The notes under the pieces are model-generated. The model did not search any database. It was given only the letters and a program-made list of their open reading frames with translations, and was not told where the DNA came from. A stretch of DNA of 64,000 nucleotides, taken from JBDWFY01 sp965275915. Lineage in GTDB: Bacteria; Pseudomonadota; Alphaproteobacteria; Rhizobiales; Stappiaceae. Every line of letters begins with the position of its first letter. Within the stretch, counting starts at the first letter, position 1. The position numbers and the translations under genes are program-made. Positions 51,467 through 61,134 of this stretch are shown here, piece by piece. The stretch covers positions 744,001 through 808,000 of the forward strand of contig CBDHYI010000008.1 in NCBI GenBank assembly GCA_965275915.1, in the 5' to 3' direction.

Positions 51467-52402
51467 CTATTCAGGCAGCGGAATGAACTCGTCCCGGTCG
51501 TCCGGTGGTAAAGTGAAACGCCCATTCTCCCAGTCTCCGGCCGCCCATGCTGCCTTGGCTGCTTCAATCTTGTCTTTGGACGAGGCGACAAAATTCCACC
51601 AGATGTAACGCGGCCCGTTCAACGTCTCTCCGCCCAGCACCATCAGGCGCGCGCCGGACGGTCCGGCCTGGACGCTGATCGCATCGCCGGGGCGGAAAAC
51701 CATCATTTTTCCGGCATCAAAATGATCGCCGGCGACGGAGATCGATCCGTCAACCACATAAAGACCGCGATCCTCGTGATCGTCCGGAAGAGGCAAAAGG
51801 GTGTTGGCTTCAAGGACGGCATCTGCATAAAACATGTCCGAGAATGTCTTGGTTGGCGCGCGTTCGCCCCAGGCATTGCCGATGATGAGGCGGACCTGTT
51901 TTCCCTCACCTTCGATGAACGGCAGGGCCTCTTTGCCGTGATGCTCAAATCCGGCATTGGCCTCCTCGTCTTTTTCCGGCAGGGCGACCCATGTCTGAAT
52001 GCCGAAGAGGCTGCTGGGCCCTTTTCGCGTTTCTGCGCTTGTCCGCTCAGAGTGGGTGACACCGTTGCCCGCGATCATCCAGTTCACCTCGCCGGGGTAA
52101 ATCATCTGATTGGTCCCCAGCGAATCCCGATGCTGAAATTCGCCCTGATAAAGATAGGTGATGGTCGCCAGCCCGATATGGGGATGTGGCCGGACATCGA
52201 TGCCCTGGTTCGTCAGAAACTCGGCCGGCCCGGCCTGGTCGAAGAACACGAACGGTCCCACCATTTTGCGTTTTGCCGACGGCAGGGCGCGGCGGACTTC
52301 AAAACCGCCGATATCGCGGGCGCGGGGAACAATGACCGTTTCAATGGCATCAGGATGCACTGCGTTTGGGCAATGCGGCTCCAGTCCGGGGTTCCAACTC
52401 AT
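51467..52402 (-). CDS. Pirin-family protein (YhaK-like)
   Basis: 311 aa from the ATG at 52402; the frame extends to a TTG at 52435. Metal-binding cupin motif RPHPHIGLATITYLYQGEFQHRDSLG and HSERTSAE, then the C-terminal pirin domain with ENTLLPLPDDHEDRGLYVVDGS. This pirin type is often next to a ring-cleaving dioxygenase, as here, and is thought to degrade flavonoid-like or quinone-related substrates. Different from the pirin at 18595. Confidence 0.9.
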   Translation of the reverse strand: MSWNPGLEPHCPNAVHPDAIETVIVPRARDIGGFEVRRALPSAKRKMVGPFVFFDQAGPAEFLTNQGIDVRPHPHIGLATITYLYQGEFQHRDSLGTNQMIYPGEVNWMIAGNGVTHSERTSAETRKGPSSLFGIQTWVALPEKDEEANAGFEHHGKEALPFIEGEGKQVRLIIGNAWGERAPTKTFSDMFYADAVLEANTLLPLPDDHEDRGLYVVDGSISVAGDHFDAGKMMVFRPGDAISVQAGPSGARLMVLGGETLNGPRYIWWNFVASSKDKIEAAKAAWAAGDWENGRFTLPPDDRDEFIPLPE

Positions 52403-52431
52403 ATCCGTGACTCCGTGTTCTTGGGTGCCGA

Positions 52432-53361
52432 TCAATCCGTGAGCGGCTGAAGGGACTGTTCAAGTAATGCGCGCAAGTGCTCGTGCTGCGCAGGCAGTTT
52501 TAGGGCCTCACCCAGATGCGCGGTATCCTCATCATGATCGAAACCCGGTTCGCCGGTGGCGACTTCAAACAGCACACCGCCGGGTGTTCGAAAGTAAATC
52601 GCCCAGAAATAGTTGCGATCAATGACCGGTGTCACCTGGTAGCCTGTATCCGTCAGCGCCTTACGGACCTCAAGCTGCTTTTTCCGATCCTCGACCGCAA
52701 AGGCGATATGGTGCACAGAGCCGGCGCCCTGCTGGGCAGGCGCACTGTCGGGAAGCTTCTGGAGATCGATGATATCCGCGCCATTGCCGCCGGGAACGAC
52801 AAAGCGCTTTACCCCATCGGCTTCATCGAGTGCCTCATAGCCCATGAACTGCAGAAGCTCGGCTGTCGCATCGGTTTCCTTGAGCCGCATCGATGCGCCA
52901 TGGAAACCGCGAATGGCGACATCTTCCTCCAGAGTGCCGGCCCAGGGTGCGCGCCTGTCGGTTCCGTTTTCAACCAGCGAAAATCCCTCACCGTCAGGGC
53001 CTGTGAAGCGGAGCCGTTTCTCGCCAAAGGATTGTTCATCCGCCCGGCCTCGGACCCCCAGGTCGGTGAACCGCTGCCGCCAGAAGTCCAGAGCGCCCTC
53101 CGGAACCGAAAAGTCCGTGCGACCCACTTCTCCGTTACCCGGCCGACCTTTTGCTTTTCCCGGAAACGGAAAATAAGTCATCACCGATCCGGGTGTGCCC
53201 ACGGCGTCGCCATAATAAAGGTGATAAACGCTCGGCACGTCGAAATTGACGGTCTTCTTGATGCGGCGGAGGCCAAGTGTTTTTGTGAAAAAATCATTGT
53301 TCCGGGGCGCATCGCTCGCCAAGGATGTGACGTGATGCAGGCCTTTGATATCGCGTAACAT
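52432..53361 (-). CDS. Ring-cleaving dioxygenase-like VOC protein (MhqO-like)
   Basis: 309 aa with two glyoxalase/VOC modules. GLHHVTSLASDAPRNNDFFT and SVHHIAFAVEDRKKQLEVRK carry the first metal His of each module, and YFRTPGGVLFEVATGEPGFDHDED the Glu and the family's C-terminal FDHDED. This is the MhqO/LinE-like family acting on hydroquinones. GGAG precedes the ATG. Upstream gene of a pair with the pirin. Confidence 0.9.
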   Translation of the reverse strand: MLRDIKGLHHVTSLASDAPRNNDFFTKTLGLRRIKKTVNFDVPSVYHLYYGDAVGTPGSVMTYFPFPGKAKGRPGNGEVGRTDFSVPEGALDFWRQRFTDLGVRGRADEQSFGEKRLRFTGPDGEGFSLVENGTDRRAPWAGTLEEDVAIRGFHGASMRLKETDATAELLQFMGYEALDEADGVKRFVVPGGNGADIIDLQKLPDSAPAQQGAGSVHHIAFAVEDRKKQLEVRKALTDTGYQVTPVIDRNYFWAIYFRTPGGVLFEVATGEPGFDHDEDTAHLGEALKLPAQHEHLRALLEQSLQPLTD

Positions 53362-53528
53362 AACCAGACTCCCCGGCTATCCAACATAAACAAGACACGC
53401 TCTATAGTTGGCCATTCAGATCGCAAGGGGAAGGGGAGCGGCCTGAAACGGATCGTTGCCAAATGATAAACAATGGGAAACGGCGCGTGTTTTGTTTGTG
53501 TTGGATCGTGGACAAGCCCACAGCAAAA

Positions 53529-53562
53529 GAGGACGGACAAGCCCACGGTCTTGTCCGTCCTC
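53529..53562 (-). terminator. Strong hairpin terminator
   Basis: Perfect 13-bp stem GAGGACGGACAAG/CTTGTCCGTCCTC with an 8-nt loop, followed on the minus strand by TTTTGCTG. It lies about 85 nt after the small WWDL protein gene. Confidence 0.65.
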
Positions 53563-53646
53563 ATCATATTGTTGCGGCTGAGCACGATCCGCCCTTAAAG
53601 AGCGGACTCAGCCAATTCGTTGCCTGTCCTAAAGCACGTCAACTTT

Positions 53647-53850
53647 TCACGAAAAGGCGGCCTGCTTGCGCTCATTACGGATCGAGCGCTGATCGGAGGA
53701 AATCCGGTCAATAACCGTCGGGCAACCGGTCTTGCCTTTTGCCGCCAGAAACTCGCTCATTCTGTCGTCCAGATCGTTCAACACTTTCTGTCGTGTTGTC
53801 GTTTCCCTGGTTTTGACAACGGGTCTGTTGAGATCCCACCAGAATAGCAT
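53647..53850 (-). CDS. Small uncharacterised protein (67 aa)
   Basis: From the ATG at 53850, AGGAG 7 nt upstream. MLFWWDLNRPVVKTRETTTRQKVLNDLDDRM then a region with a Cys and ending NERKQAAFS. The WW-D-L-N-R start and charged helix are distinctive, but I do not recognise a family. It starts 22 nt after the YdcH-like gene's stop, so both are probably in one transcript. Confidence 0.6.
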   Translation of the reverse strand: MLFWWDLNRPVVKTRETTTRQKVLNDLDDRMSEFLAAKGKTGCPTVIDRISSDQRSIRNERKQAAFS

Positions 53851-53872
53851 ATCATTCTCCTGAATTTGGTCT

Positions 53873-54076
53873 CTAAGTGGCTCGGCTTGTCGCTCTGCGC
53901 TGAAGATCACGGGACATGACCCACTCGACGCGCGAGATTTGATCCCTGATGCGAAGTCGGATTTTTTTCATCGCGCTGATACGCAATTCGTCCGGACGGA
54001 GACGTTTCTGCTCGCGATCGATTTTTGCGTCCAGGATTTCGTGACGGGTCTGAAGTGCCTTCAGTCTGTTGAGCAT
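53873..54076 (-). CDS. YdcH-family (DUF465) protein
   Basis: 67 aa from the ATG at 54076 (GGAGG 5 nt before it); longer starts at 54088 or 54106 are less likely. MLNRLKALQTRHEILDAKIDREQKRLRPDELRISAMKKIRLRIRDQISR is the DUF465/YdcH coiled-coil motif. Small, charged and helical; in many alphaproteobacteria it is found alone. Function unknown. Confidence 0.82.
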   Translation of the reverse strand: MLNRLKALQTRHEILDAKIDREQKRLRPDELRISAMKKIRLRIRDQISRVEWVMSRDLQRRATSRAT

Positions 54077-54356
54077 TGAGTCCTCCATCGTTGCTGGTTC
54101 CACCAATAGTAATTGGGGTCGAGCGACCTTCTCTTCAAATTAATTTGGCGTAAGGTTTTTCGGCTAAAAGTAGCAAGCATCTCCGGCAATCAACGCTGGG
54201 TGTCGCTGGCTGCATCCTGAGTATGGCTCCCTGTTGTTGCAGTGGCATGACAGAGGCGGCAATTTCGGTTCTGGGCCGGCCTTGGCGGCGTGCCAATGGC
54301 TGTTTAAGTTTCGTAGTTTGTGCAGTTGTTTCGGCTTGAGGGGCAGACAAGGACAG

Positions 54357-55952
54357 ATGGAATTTGACTATGTGATTGTCGGAGGGGGATCGGCAGGCTG
54401 CGTTTTGGCAAACAGGCTGAGTGTCGACTGCCGGACGACCGTCTGTCTGCTGGAAGCGGGGAACGACAGCGGAAGCCGCTGGATCGACATTCCTGCCGGT
54501 TATGTGAAAACCATGGTCGATCCGCGCTTTAACTGGCTCTTTGAAACGGTTCCGCAAAAACACGCGGGCGGGCGGACAATTCCGGTCCCGCGCGGTAAGG
54601 GGCTTGGCGGATCAAGCCTCATCAACGCGATGATTTACGTGCGCGGCCAGGCGCAGGACTATGACATCTGGGCGCAACTGGGATGTCGTGGCTGGAGCTA
54701 TGACGATGTTCTTCCCTATTTCAGGCGGGCTGAGAATTTCGAAGAGGGAGAAAATGAATTTCATGGCGGTAACGGTCCCCTGAATGTCGCGTTGCCGCGA
54801 ACCCGTTATCCGATTCTGGACCGGCTGATGGCGGCGGGGGGGAGACTGGGTTATCCAGTTGAGCACGATTACAACGGCGCCGTGCAGTCGGGTTTTGGCT
54901 ACTGCCAGGTCACGCAGCGGGCCGGTCGGCGGTTCAGTGCGCGCAACGCCTATATCGATCCGATCCGGTCAGAGCGGCAAAATCTCGAAATTCGTTCCAA
55001 TTCGTTCGTCAAACGTGTGCTGATTAAAGACGCCCGCGCAATTGGTCTTGTGACTGAGCGCGACGGGCAGGAACAGGAAATCAGAGCGCGCCGTGAAGTT
55101 ATTCTGTCCGCCGGGGCGGTACAGTCGCCGCAGCTTCTTGAGTTGTCCGGTATCGGCGATGGCGCGCGTTTGAACGCACTTGGCATTCCAGTCCGGCACC
55201 ATTGTGCCGACGTTGGCGAGAATTTACAGGATCACTATATCTCGCGCCTGACATGGCATCTCAAAAACACTCAAAGCCTCAATCAGATGGTGCGCGGACT
55301 GCCCCTGATGCGGGAAGTGCTGCGTTTTTACCTGGGAGGACGGGGTGCGTTGACCCTGCCGGCGGGTGTTCTCGCCGGCTTTGTCAAAAGCCGGCCGGAT
55401 TTGCCGGACGCCGATATCCAGTTTCACATTGCCCATGCGACCTTCAGGGATCCCAAGAAACGTGTTTTTGACACGTTCCCCGGGCTGACGATCGGCCCCT
55501 GTTTTCTGCGCCCGGAAAGCAGGGGATATATTCATGCCCGAACGCCTGATCCCCATGTCGCGCCGGAAATCCAGCCCAATTTTCTGACCAGCGAAACCGA
55601 TCGTGAGCGCCATGTTGCCGGGATGCGGATCGCGAGAGACCTGATGGCGACGGATGAGATGCGTGCTTTTGTTGTTGAAGAAACGGCTCCCGGGAGGAAC
55701 GTTACCGACGATGAGAGTTTGCTCCGGCATGCCAGAGAAACCGGTGCAACACTGTACCATCCGGTCGGGACCTGCCGGATGGGCGTCGATGACGATGCCG
55801 TTGTGGATCCGGCCCTTCGGGTAAAAGGGGTGACCGGGCTGCGTGTCGTTGACGCGTCAATCATGCCCCGCCTTATCAGCGGCAACACCAACGCGCCGAC
55901 CATCATGATCGCCGAAAAAGCGGCGGATATGATTTTGTCGGACGGTGCCTGA
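54357..55952 (+). CDS. GMC-family alcohol/choline dehydrogenase-like oxidoreductase
   Basis: 531 aa from the ATG at 54357 (AAGGA just upstream). FAD fingerprint DYVIVGGGSAGCVLANRL, GMC signature PRGKGLGGSSLINAMIYVRG, and C-terminal TLYHPVGTCRMG with NTNAPTIMIAEKAADMI (active-site His and Asn). It oxidises a small alcohol with FAD and passes electrons to quinone or oxygen. The permease and glycerate kinase genes downstream suggest a C3 sugar-acid or alcohol pathway. Confidence 0.92.
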   Translation: MEFDYVIVGGGSAGCVLANRLSVDCRTTVCLLEAGNDSGSRWIDIPAGYVKTMVDPRFNWLFETVPQKHAGGRTIPVPRGKGLGGSSLINAMIYVRGQAQDYDIWAQLGCRGWSYDDVLPYFRRAENFEEGENEFHGGNGPLNVALPRTRYPILDRLMAAGGRLGYPVEHDYNGAVQSGFGYCQVTQRAGRRFSARNAYIDPIRSERQNLEIRSNSFVKRVLIKDARAIGLVTERDGQEQEIRARREVILSAGAVQSPQLLELSGIGDGARLNALGIPVRHHCADVGENLQDHYISRLTWHLKNTQSLNQMVRGLPLMREVLRFYLGGRGALTLPAGVLAGFVKSRPDLPDADIQFHIAHATFRDPKKRVFDTFPGLTIGPCFLRPESRGYIHARTPDPHVAPEIQPNFLTSETDRERHVAGMRIARDLMATDEMRAFVVEETAPGRNVTDDESLLRHARETGATLYHPVGTCRMGVDDDAVVDPALRVKGVTGLRVVDASIMPRLISGNTNAPTIMIAEKAADMILSDGA

Positions 55953-56045
55953 TCCGCAACCTGCCGGTTCTAGTTGCTTTTGGAATAAATAACGCCACGC
56001 GCCGTTTTTCCTCATGACGCTTTTGTGACGCATAAGGAGAATCCG

Positions 56046-57956
56046 ATGACCATGGCACCTTCAATGGAGCAATTTCCGCAGAACCGGGAATCGGGACTGT
56101 TTAAGCGGTCATTGGAACGGGTCGCGGCAATCACGCTTGGCGAACTTTGCAGTCGACCGATTGTCACCGTTGCTCTTGTGATGTCTCTATCGGCGGCGCT
56201 GTGGTTACTTCCCCAGTCCCTGGATGCAAGCGGGCGCTTGGCGTTAATCGTTACCGTGCTGACGGTGGTCGGCTGGACATTGACACGTATCCCCGATTCG
56301 CTGGTCGCCATCACCGGTGCTGTCTTTCTCGTTGGCCTTGGTGTGCTTGAAGAGCAGGATTTTTACGCATCCCTTGGAAGTGAGATGATATGGCTCTTGG
56401 TGGCCGCCTTTGTGATGTCTGCAATTCTGAAAGCGAGCGGACTGCTGGAACGATTGGTTCTTGGCGCTATCGGCCCGCTGAATTCGATACACTCACTGTT
56501 TTTCGGTTTGGCTTTCATTATCGCCCTGACAGCGTTCCTGGTGCCGTCGACATCCGGACGCGCGGCATTGTTGATGCCGATTTTTCTCGTGCTGCTTGAC
56601 CGGCTACCGGATCCGCGCCTCGTGCGTCCTCTGGCGCTGTTGTTCCCGACAGTGATCCTGTTGTCTGCCGGAGGGTCGCTGATTGGCGCCGGCGCACACT
56701 TTGTGGCGATCGATATGATTGCTACCGCGACCGGTCAATCCATCGGCTACTTTCAATGGATTGCGCTGGCGTTGCCGTTTGCACTTTTGTCAAGCCTGGC
56801 GGGTGTGGTGCTGATTATGAAGATGTTCGTGCCCAAAGATCTCACGAGAGCCCGCCTCAGCCTGCCTTCGGGATCGCGAGGACCGCTGACCGGTCAGCAG
56901 AAAGCGATTGCGATTGTTGTTGCAGGCGTCATCGCCGCCTGGATGACAATTCCTCTGCACGGTTTCGACGTCGCGCTTGTCGCCATTGCCGGTGCCGTTG
57001 TGCTTCTGTCCAAAGCGTTTTCGACAATGAAACCGAAGGAAGTCTTCCGGCATGTGGAGGTTGAACTGCTGATTTTTCTCGCTGCCACTTTGGTGATTGC
57101 CCGGGCACTGCATGAAACCGGGGCGGACAAATGGCTTGCACGTGGTGCCATGGAACTTCTTCCTGCATCGCTGACCGGTTCGTTCCCGTTCGTGGCAGCC
57201 GTTACGGCTCTTGTCGCCCTGACGGCACATCTGGTCATCAACTCACGCAGTGCCCGAGCCGCCGTCCTGTTGCCGGTTTTCGCGTTGCCCATGGCGGGTT
57301 TCGGTCACGATGCTACGCTCATGATCCTGATAACGGTGCTGGGGACGGGGTTCTGCCAAACCATGATGGCAAGCGCCAAACCGGTTGCTTTGTTCGGCAA
57401 TCTCGATCAGCCGACTTTCCGTCAGGCAGACCTGTTCCGTCTGGCATTGCCGCTGTTTCCGGCGATGTTCGTACTCCTGATGATATTTGCTCTGTTCGTC
57501 TGGCCGCACCAGTCGGTAACGGCTGAAGCCGAGGCCCGTAAGACCACTTCGGTCCGGCTTGTTCACACCGCATCCGCTGAACCTGTGCATTCGTCTCGCC
57601 CGGTTGCCGCCGAAGGCGGACAGTCAGAGCAACAGGCACCGCGGATGCCCGGCGCGCTGTGCGCGCGGGATGAACTGAAAACGGTTATGGTGGCCGCCAT
57701 TCATGAAAATCAGATGTGGTCGGCCGGCTGGTGGCATGTATGGGACCGGTTGAAACGAGACGGAGTCCCGGTTGAGCGAAATGCGGTTCGTTCGATTTAC
57801 AAAGGTGACGGTCTTGTGATGCTGCGCAGCCACTCCGTCGATGTTGCCAGGGTGGTTCAAAATATGGAGGCCATTGGAGCCGCGCAGGTTGCATGCAGCA
57901 GCGCAACGGGAGACGCATCGCCTGTGGCTGTTCCGGTTCCACGGCCAAAGGTTTGA
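56046..57956 (+). CDS. DASS/SLC13-family anion permease with extra C-terminal domain
   Basis: 636 aa from the ATG at 56046 (AAGGAG upstream). About 12-13 membrane helices (40-490). The two substrate-site hairpins are VPSTSGRAALLMPIF and VINSRSARAAVLLPVF, unusual variants of the family SNT motifs. Residues 495-636 form a soluble, Trp/His-rich tail (IHENQMWSAGWWHVWDRLKR, GDGLVMLRSHSVDVARVVQ) not found in normal DASS carriers. Substrate probably a di- or hydroxycarboxylate, by context with glycerate kinase. Confidence 0.85.
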   Translation: MTMAPSMEQFPQNRESGLFKRSLERVAAITLGELCSRPIVTVALVMSLSAALWLLPQSLDASGRLALIVTVLTVVGWTLTRIPDSLVAITGAVFLVGLGVLEEQDFYASLGSEMIWLLVAAFVMSAILKASGLLERLVLGAIGPLNSIHSLFFGLAFIIALTAFLVPSTSGRAALLMPIFLVLLDRLPDPRLVRPLALLFPTVILLSAGGSLIGAGAHFVAIDMIATATGQSIGYFQWIALALPFALLSSLAGVVLIMKMFVPKDLTRARLSLPSGSRGPLTGQQKAIAIVVAGVIAAWMTIPLHGFDVALVAIAGAVVLLSKAFSTMKPKEVFRHVEVELLIFLAATLVIARALHETGADKWLARGAMELLPASLTGSFPFVAAVTALVALTAHLVINSRSARAAVLLPVFALPMAGFGHDATLMILITVLGTGFCQTMMASAKPVALFGNLDQPTFRQADLFRLALPLFPAMFVLLMIFALFVWPHQSVTAEAEARKTTSVRLVHTASAEPVHSSRPVAAEGGQSEQQAPRMPGALCARDELKTVMVAAIHENQMWSAGWWHVWDRLKRDGVPVERNAVRSIYKGDGLVMLRSHSVDVARVVQNMEAIGAAQVACSSATGDASPVAVPVPRPKV

Positions 57957-58079
57957 GGAATAAGTATTTGAAAAAATTAGTAAAAAATTATTCGGCAGGA
58001 CTGTTTTTTCACGACTGTTCTGGAATAAAGACGCTGTTCGACCGTTCTCCCTGTATCAAGAAATTACAGGAGAAATGTT

Positions 58080-59264
58080 ATGACTTTCACGGTTCTTGTC
58101 GCCCCGTCAGGTTTTAAGGAATCGCTTGACGTTGACGCTGTAACACACGCGATAGCGACCGGCGTTTCCCGCGTCGTTCCCGACGCACGCATTCTCAGGG
58201 CACCGATGGTTGATGGCGGAGAGGGGTTTACCCAGGCCCTCATCAGAGCGACCGGCGGATCTGTTCATGACGTGACCGTCACGGGTCCGGTGGGTGATCC
58301 TGAACCGTCATTTTTTGGTCTGATGGGCGGGTCGGGACCAAAAACCGCGGTGATCGAAATGGCCGCCGCAGCCGGTCTGAGCCTCGTTCCGCGCGACCGC
58401 CGGGATCCGGCTCGGACCACCAGTTTTGGAGTGGGCGAACTCATTCGTGCGGCACTGGACAAAGACGTTCGGCGCATTCTGATCGGCTGCGGCGACAGCG
58501 GCATCAATGACGGTGGAGCGGGGATGGCCCAGGCGCTGGGCGCACGGCTTCTGGATAAGAACGGAAAGGATCTTGAACCGGGAGGGGGTGCGCTTGGCCA
58601 GCTTGCATCCATTGATCCATCCGGTCTTGACCCGCGATTGTCCGATGTAAGGATTGATGTTGCGGTCAACTGGCACAATGTGCTTCTGGGCGATAGGGGC
58701 GTTGCCCGGGTTTTCGGGCCGCAAAAGGGTGCCTCTCCGGAACAGGTGATCATGCTTGAAAACGGTCTGGAGACCTATGCTGCTGCCATCAGGCAAGCGT
58801 TCGGGCTCGATATTGGGTTCGCCAACGGATCTGGAGCGTCCGGCGGTCTTGGTGCGGGACTTGTGGCGTTTACCGGCGCAACGCTGCACCCGCGGTTTGA
58901 TATCGTTATGCAATATCTGGCTTTTGAAAGCCTTTTGCAGGAAGCGGATTTGGTGATCACCGCAGAGGGCTCACTGGATGGTCAGAGCCCTTATGGCAAG
59001 GTTCCCTGTGAGGTCGCACGTCGCGCTGCCCGGTGTAATGTTCCGACAATTGCGCTCGCCGGAACAATCGGTAAAGGTGTCCGCAAGACACTGGACAATG
59101 GTATCGACGCTTTTGCCTCCATCCTCAAACGGCCTTGTTCCCTCGACGAAGCCATTGAGAAAGGTGATAAACTGCTGCGCAGGGCCGCGGAGGACGCCAT
59201 GCGCATGGTGGTTGTCGGTATGCGGTTGAAGGAAGCGGAAGACAGCTACAGGCAGGCCGCCTGA
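58080..59264 (+). CDS. Glycerate kinase (GarK/GlxK family)
   Basis: 394 aa. FTVLVAPSGFKESLDVDAVTHAIATG, RAPMVDGGEGFTQALIRATGG, GDSGINDGGAGMAQALGARL and VNWHNVLLGDRGVARVFGPQKGA are typical of the glycerate kinase type I family that phosphorylates glycerate (2-phosphoglycerate product in GarK/GlxK). AGGAG precedes the ATG. Likely same pathway as the GMC oxidoreductase and the permease. Confidence 0.93.
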   Translation: MTFTVLVAPSGFKESLDVDAVTHAIATGVSRVVPDARILRAPMVDGGEGFTQALIRATGGSVHDVTVTGPVGDPEPSFFGLMGGSGPKTAVIEMAAAAGLSLVPRDRRDPARTTSFGVGELIRAALDKDVRRILIGCGDSGINDGGAGMAQALGARLLDKNGKDLEPGGGALGQLASIDPSGLDPRLSDVRIDVAVNWHNVLLGDRGVARVFGPQKGASPEQVIMLENGLETYAAAIRQAFGLDIGFANGSGASGGLGAGLVAFTGATLHPRFDIVMQYLAFESLLQEADLVITAEGSLDGQSPYGKVPCEVARRAARCNVPTIALAGTIGKGVRKTLDNGIDAFASILKRPCSLDEAIEKGDKLLRRAAEDAMRMVVVGMRLKEAEDSYRQAA

Positions 59265-59353
59265 AAAACCGTCTGAAAAACCGCTCGGAAGACCTGCGTC
59301 CATGGCCCGGCAGATTGCTGGGCTGCGGCGTTTCATGCATGGCTGCGGACCGA

Positions 59354-60292
59354 TTAATTCGGACAGAGCCGGTTGATGTCGTCCGCAAGACGTTGCAGCA
59401 TTTTCTGTCGGCCGGACTTGTCTTCAGGCAAGGTCTCGATGACCGGTTGAATGGTTGCTTCTTTCGACCCCGATGCACAATAAAGTCCGCGATCGAAAGA
59501 CATTGTCGCGTCCTCGTCCTCCCGATAAGACGTAATGCCGGACCCGTGGATCGTGTAGCGTCCGGTGCCGTCGGGTTCTGAGAGATATCCCTCCATAAGC
59601 ACTCTGTTCATCGATCGGCTGAACAGTCCCACGGCAACCGTTCTGACATCGAGACCGTTGCCGGCCGGAACGCCTGTCACCGTGAGCGCATCGCCAACTG
59701 CGGCGTGACGAATATTGAGCCCGTCAACCAATGTGCCGCCAATCAGAAAGGTATTATCCCGTTCACCCTTTTCGTAGGTGCCCATCAGGACGGCCTCCGG
59801 GAGCGGGTCGATCCGGATGATCCGCGTTGCGATAACTGTTTTGTCCCGCCACAAACCGTTGACCGCAATCCAGTCGCCCGGACGGGGACGACCATTGTCG
59901 CCAAAACCGACCAAAGTGGTATCGGGCAGGATGATAATATCGGAGCCAAGCACCGCAATGTCCGCGCTGGCCGATTGTGATACGGGGCCGATGGCGGGCA
60001 TATAATGCGTTATCCGGTCAGCCTGCCACTCGCCATCCTTGCGGGATGCTTCGATCACCACAGTTTCCCCCGGAACAAGGCTCCTTGCCGTCCGCATGCC
60101 GAACGAAGAGTGCACGGGTTTGTTTTCGGCGAAATGAATGCGCTGGCCATTGACAAAAATACTGCCAAGGTCGGTGATTGCGCCGACGATGCCGGTGCCG
60201 ACAATTCCGCCTTCGCGTTCGCTGTCGTCTTCGGCCATTGCCGCCAGAGCAAAGATAATGGCGGCGAGACAAAACCACAGACCCCTGATCAT
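59354..60292 (-). CDS. Exported DUF5666 protein
   Basis: 312 aa. Signal peptide MIRGLWFCLAAIIFALAAMA, then two to three OB-like beta modules with GDWIAVNGLWRDKTVIATRIIRIDP (typical of DUF5666) and GERDNTFLIGGTLVDG. Probably periplasmic. Overlaps the DUF6502 gene by ATGA; this pair is recurrent in proteobacteria as far as I recall. Function unknown. Confidence 0.85.
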   Translation of the reverse strand: MIRGLWFCLAAIIFALAAMAEDDSEREGGIVGTGIVGAITDLGSIFVNGQRIHFAENKPVHSSFGMRTARSLVPGETVVIEASRKDGEWQADRITHYMPAIGPVSQSASADIAVLGSDIIILPDTTLVGFGDNGRPRPGDWIAVNGLWRDKTVIATRIIRIDPLPEAVLMGTYEKGERDNTFLIGGTLVDGLNIRHAAVGDALTVTGVPAGNGLDVRTVAVGLFSRSMNRVLMEGYLSEPDGTGRYTIHGSGITSYREDEDATMSFDRGLYCASGSKEATIQPVIETLPEDKSGRQKMLQRLADDINRLCPN

Positions 60293-61134
60293 TGCGACTC
60301 CTGATCATCATCGGTCGCATCGGTATCGCTGATGTTGCCGATGATGTACGTCCCGATCGAAAAGCGACCCTTCGGTCCCTGTATCGTTGCGTCTTTCTCC
60401 TGAAGGGCAAGTGCTTTCCTGTTGAGAGATTCAAGCACATTTTGAGACAGGCGTCGTGCTTCGGCGTCCAGCTCTTTTATCGATGTCGCCGAAAGCTGGT
60501 TGAAATGGGCCGCCCGCTCAAATTTGCGCGGTTCTCCCTCTTTGGCCAGGAGATTTTCCGTTGCGGCCTCCAGATGGGCGAGCAGGTTTTTTTGATAGGC
60601 GGCGATCATGGCCTCGGATTGCGGGCTGGCGAGAAAGGCGGTTTGAACCAATGTCACGGTGTCCGCGTCAGCGTCGCGGGTCACGGCGTCTTGCGCGACG
60701 AGCGCCTCGAGCAGAGTTGATGCCGGCAGGTCGATTTTTGCTGTCTTGACCAACTCGTCAAACCCCGGCCGTGATCGCGTCCCGGTGCGGGGCAGGGTGC
60801 GGGGGGTGCCCGCTTTGGTCTGGAAGCGATCGTTGGACGTCCAGTAGGCAATGGCCAGCGTGCAGGCATTCGTAAGCGACCGTTTTTCCGGCCGGGGGCT
60901 CGCCTCCCTCAGGCGCCGCACATCTTTTCGATGCAACCCGGTACGAAGGCTTATTTTGCTGTCCGTCACTTTTTCGTCTTTAGCTGAAAGGTCCGTTGCG
61001 GCGTTGTACAATGCTGATTTCAGTGCTTCGGTTGCTGCGTTCAGGGTGACGCCATGAGCGATCATCGCCCGGGCGATCGGACGCAGCAGACGCGACAGCG
61101 TCTGTTGAAACTGCTCTGTCCGATCTTCCCTCAC
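60289..61134 (-). CDS. DUF6502 protein (regulator-like)
   Basis: 281 aa from a GTG with GGGGAGG upstream. N-terminal helical part LSRLLRPIARAMIAHGVTLNAATEALKSALYNAA and ISLRTGLHRKDVRRLREASPRP resemble a helix-turn-helix, followed by CTLAIAYWTSNDRFQTKAG, the DUF6502 pattern. C-terminal part is a coiled region. Possibly DNA-binding; first gene of the pair with the exported DUF5666 protein. Confidence 0.8.
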   Translation of the reverse strand: MREDRTEQFQQTLSRLLRPIARAMIAHGVTLNAATEALKSALYNAATDLSAKDEKVTDSKISLRTGLHRKDVRRLREASPRPEKRSLTNACTLAIAYWTSNDRFQTKAGTPRTLPRTGTRSRPGFDELVKTAKIDLPASTLLEALVAQDAVTRDADADTVTLVQTAFLASPQSEAMIAAYQKNLLAHLEAATENLLAKEGEPRKFERAAHFNQLSATSIKELDAEARRLSQNVLESLNRKALALQEKDATIQGPKGRFSIGTYIIGNISDTDATDDDQESQ

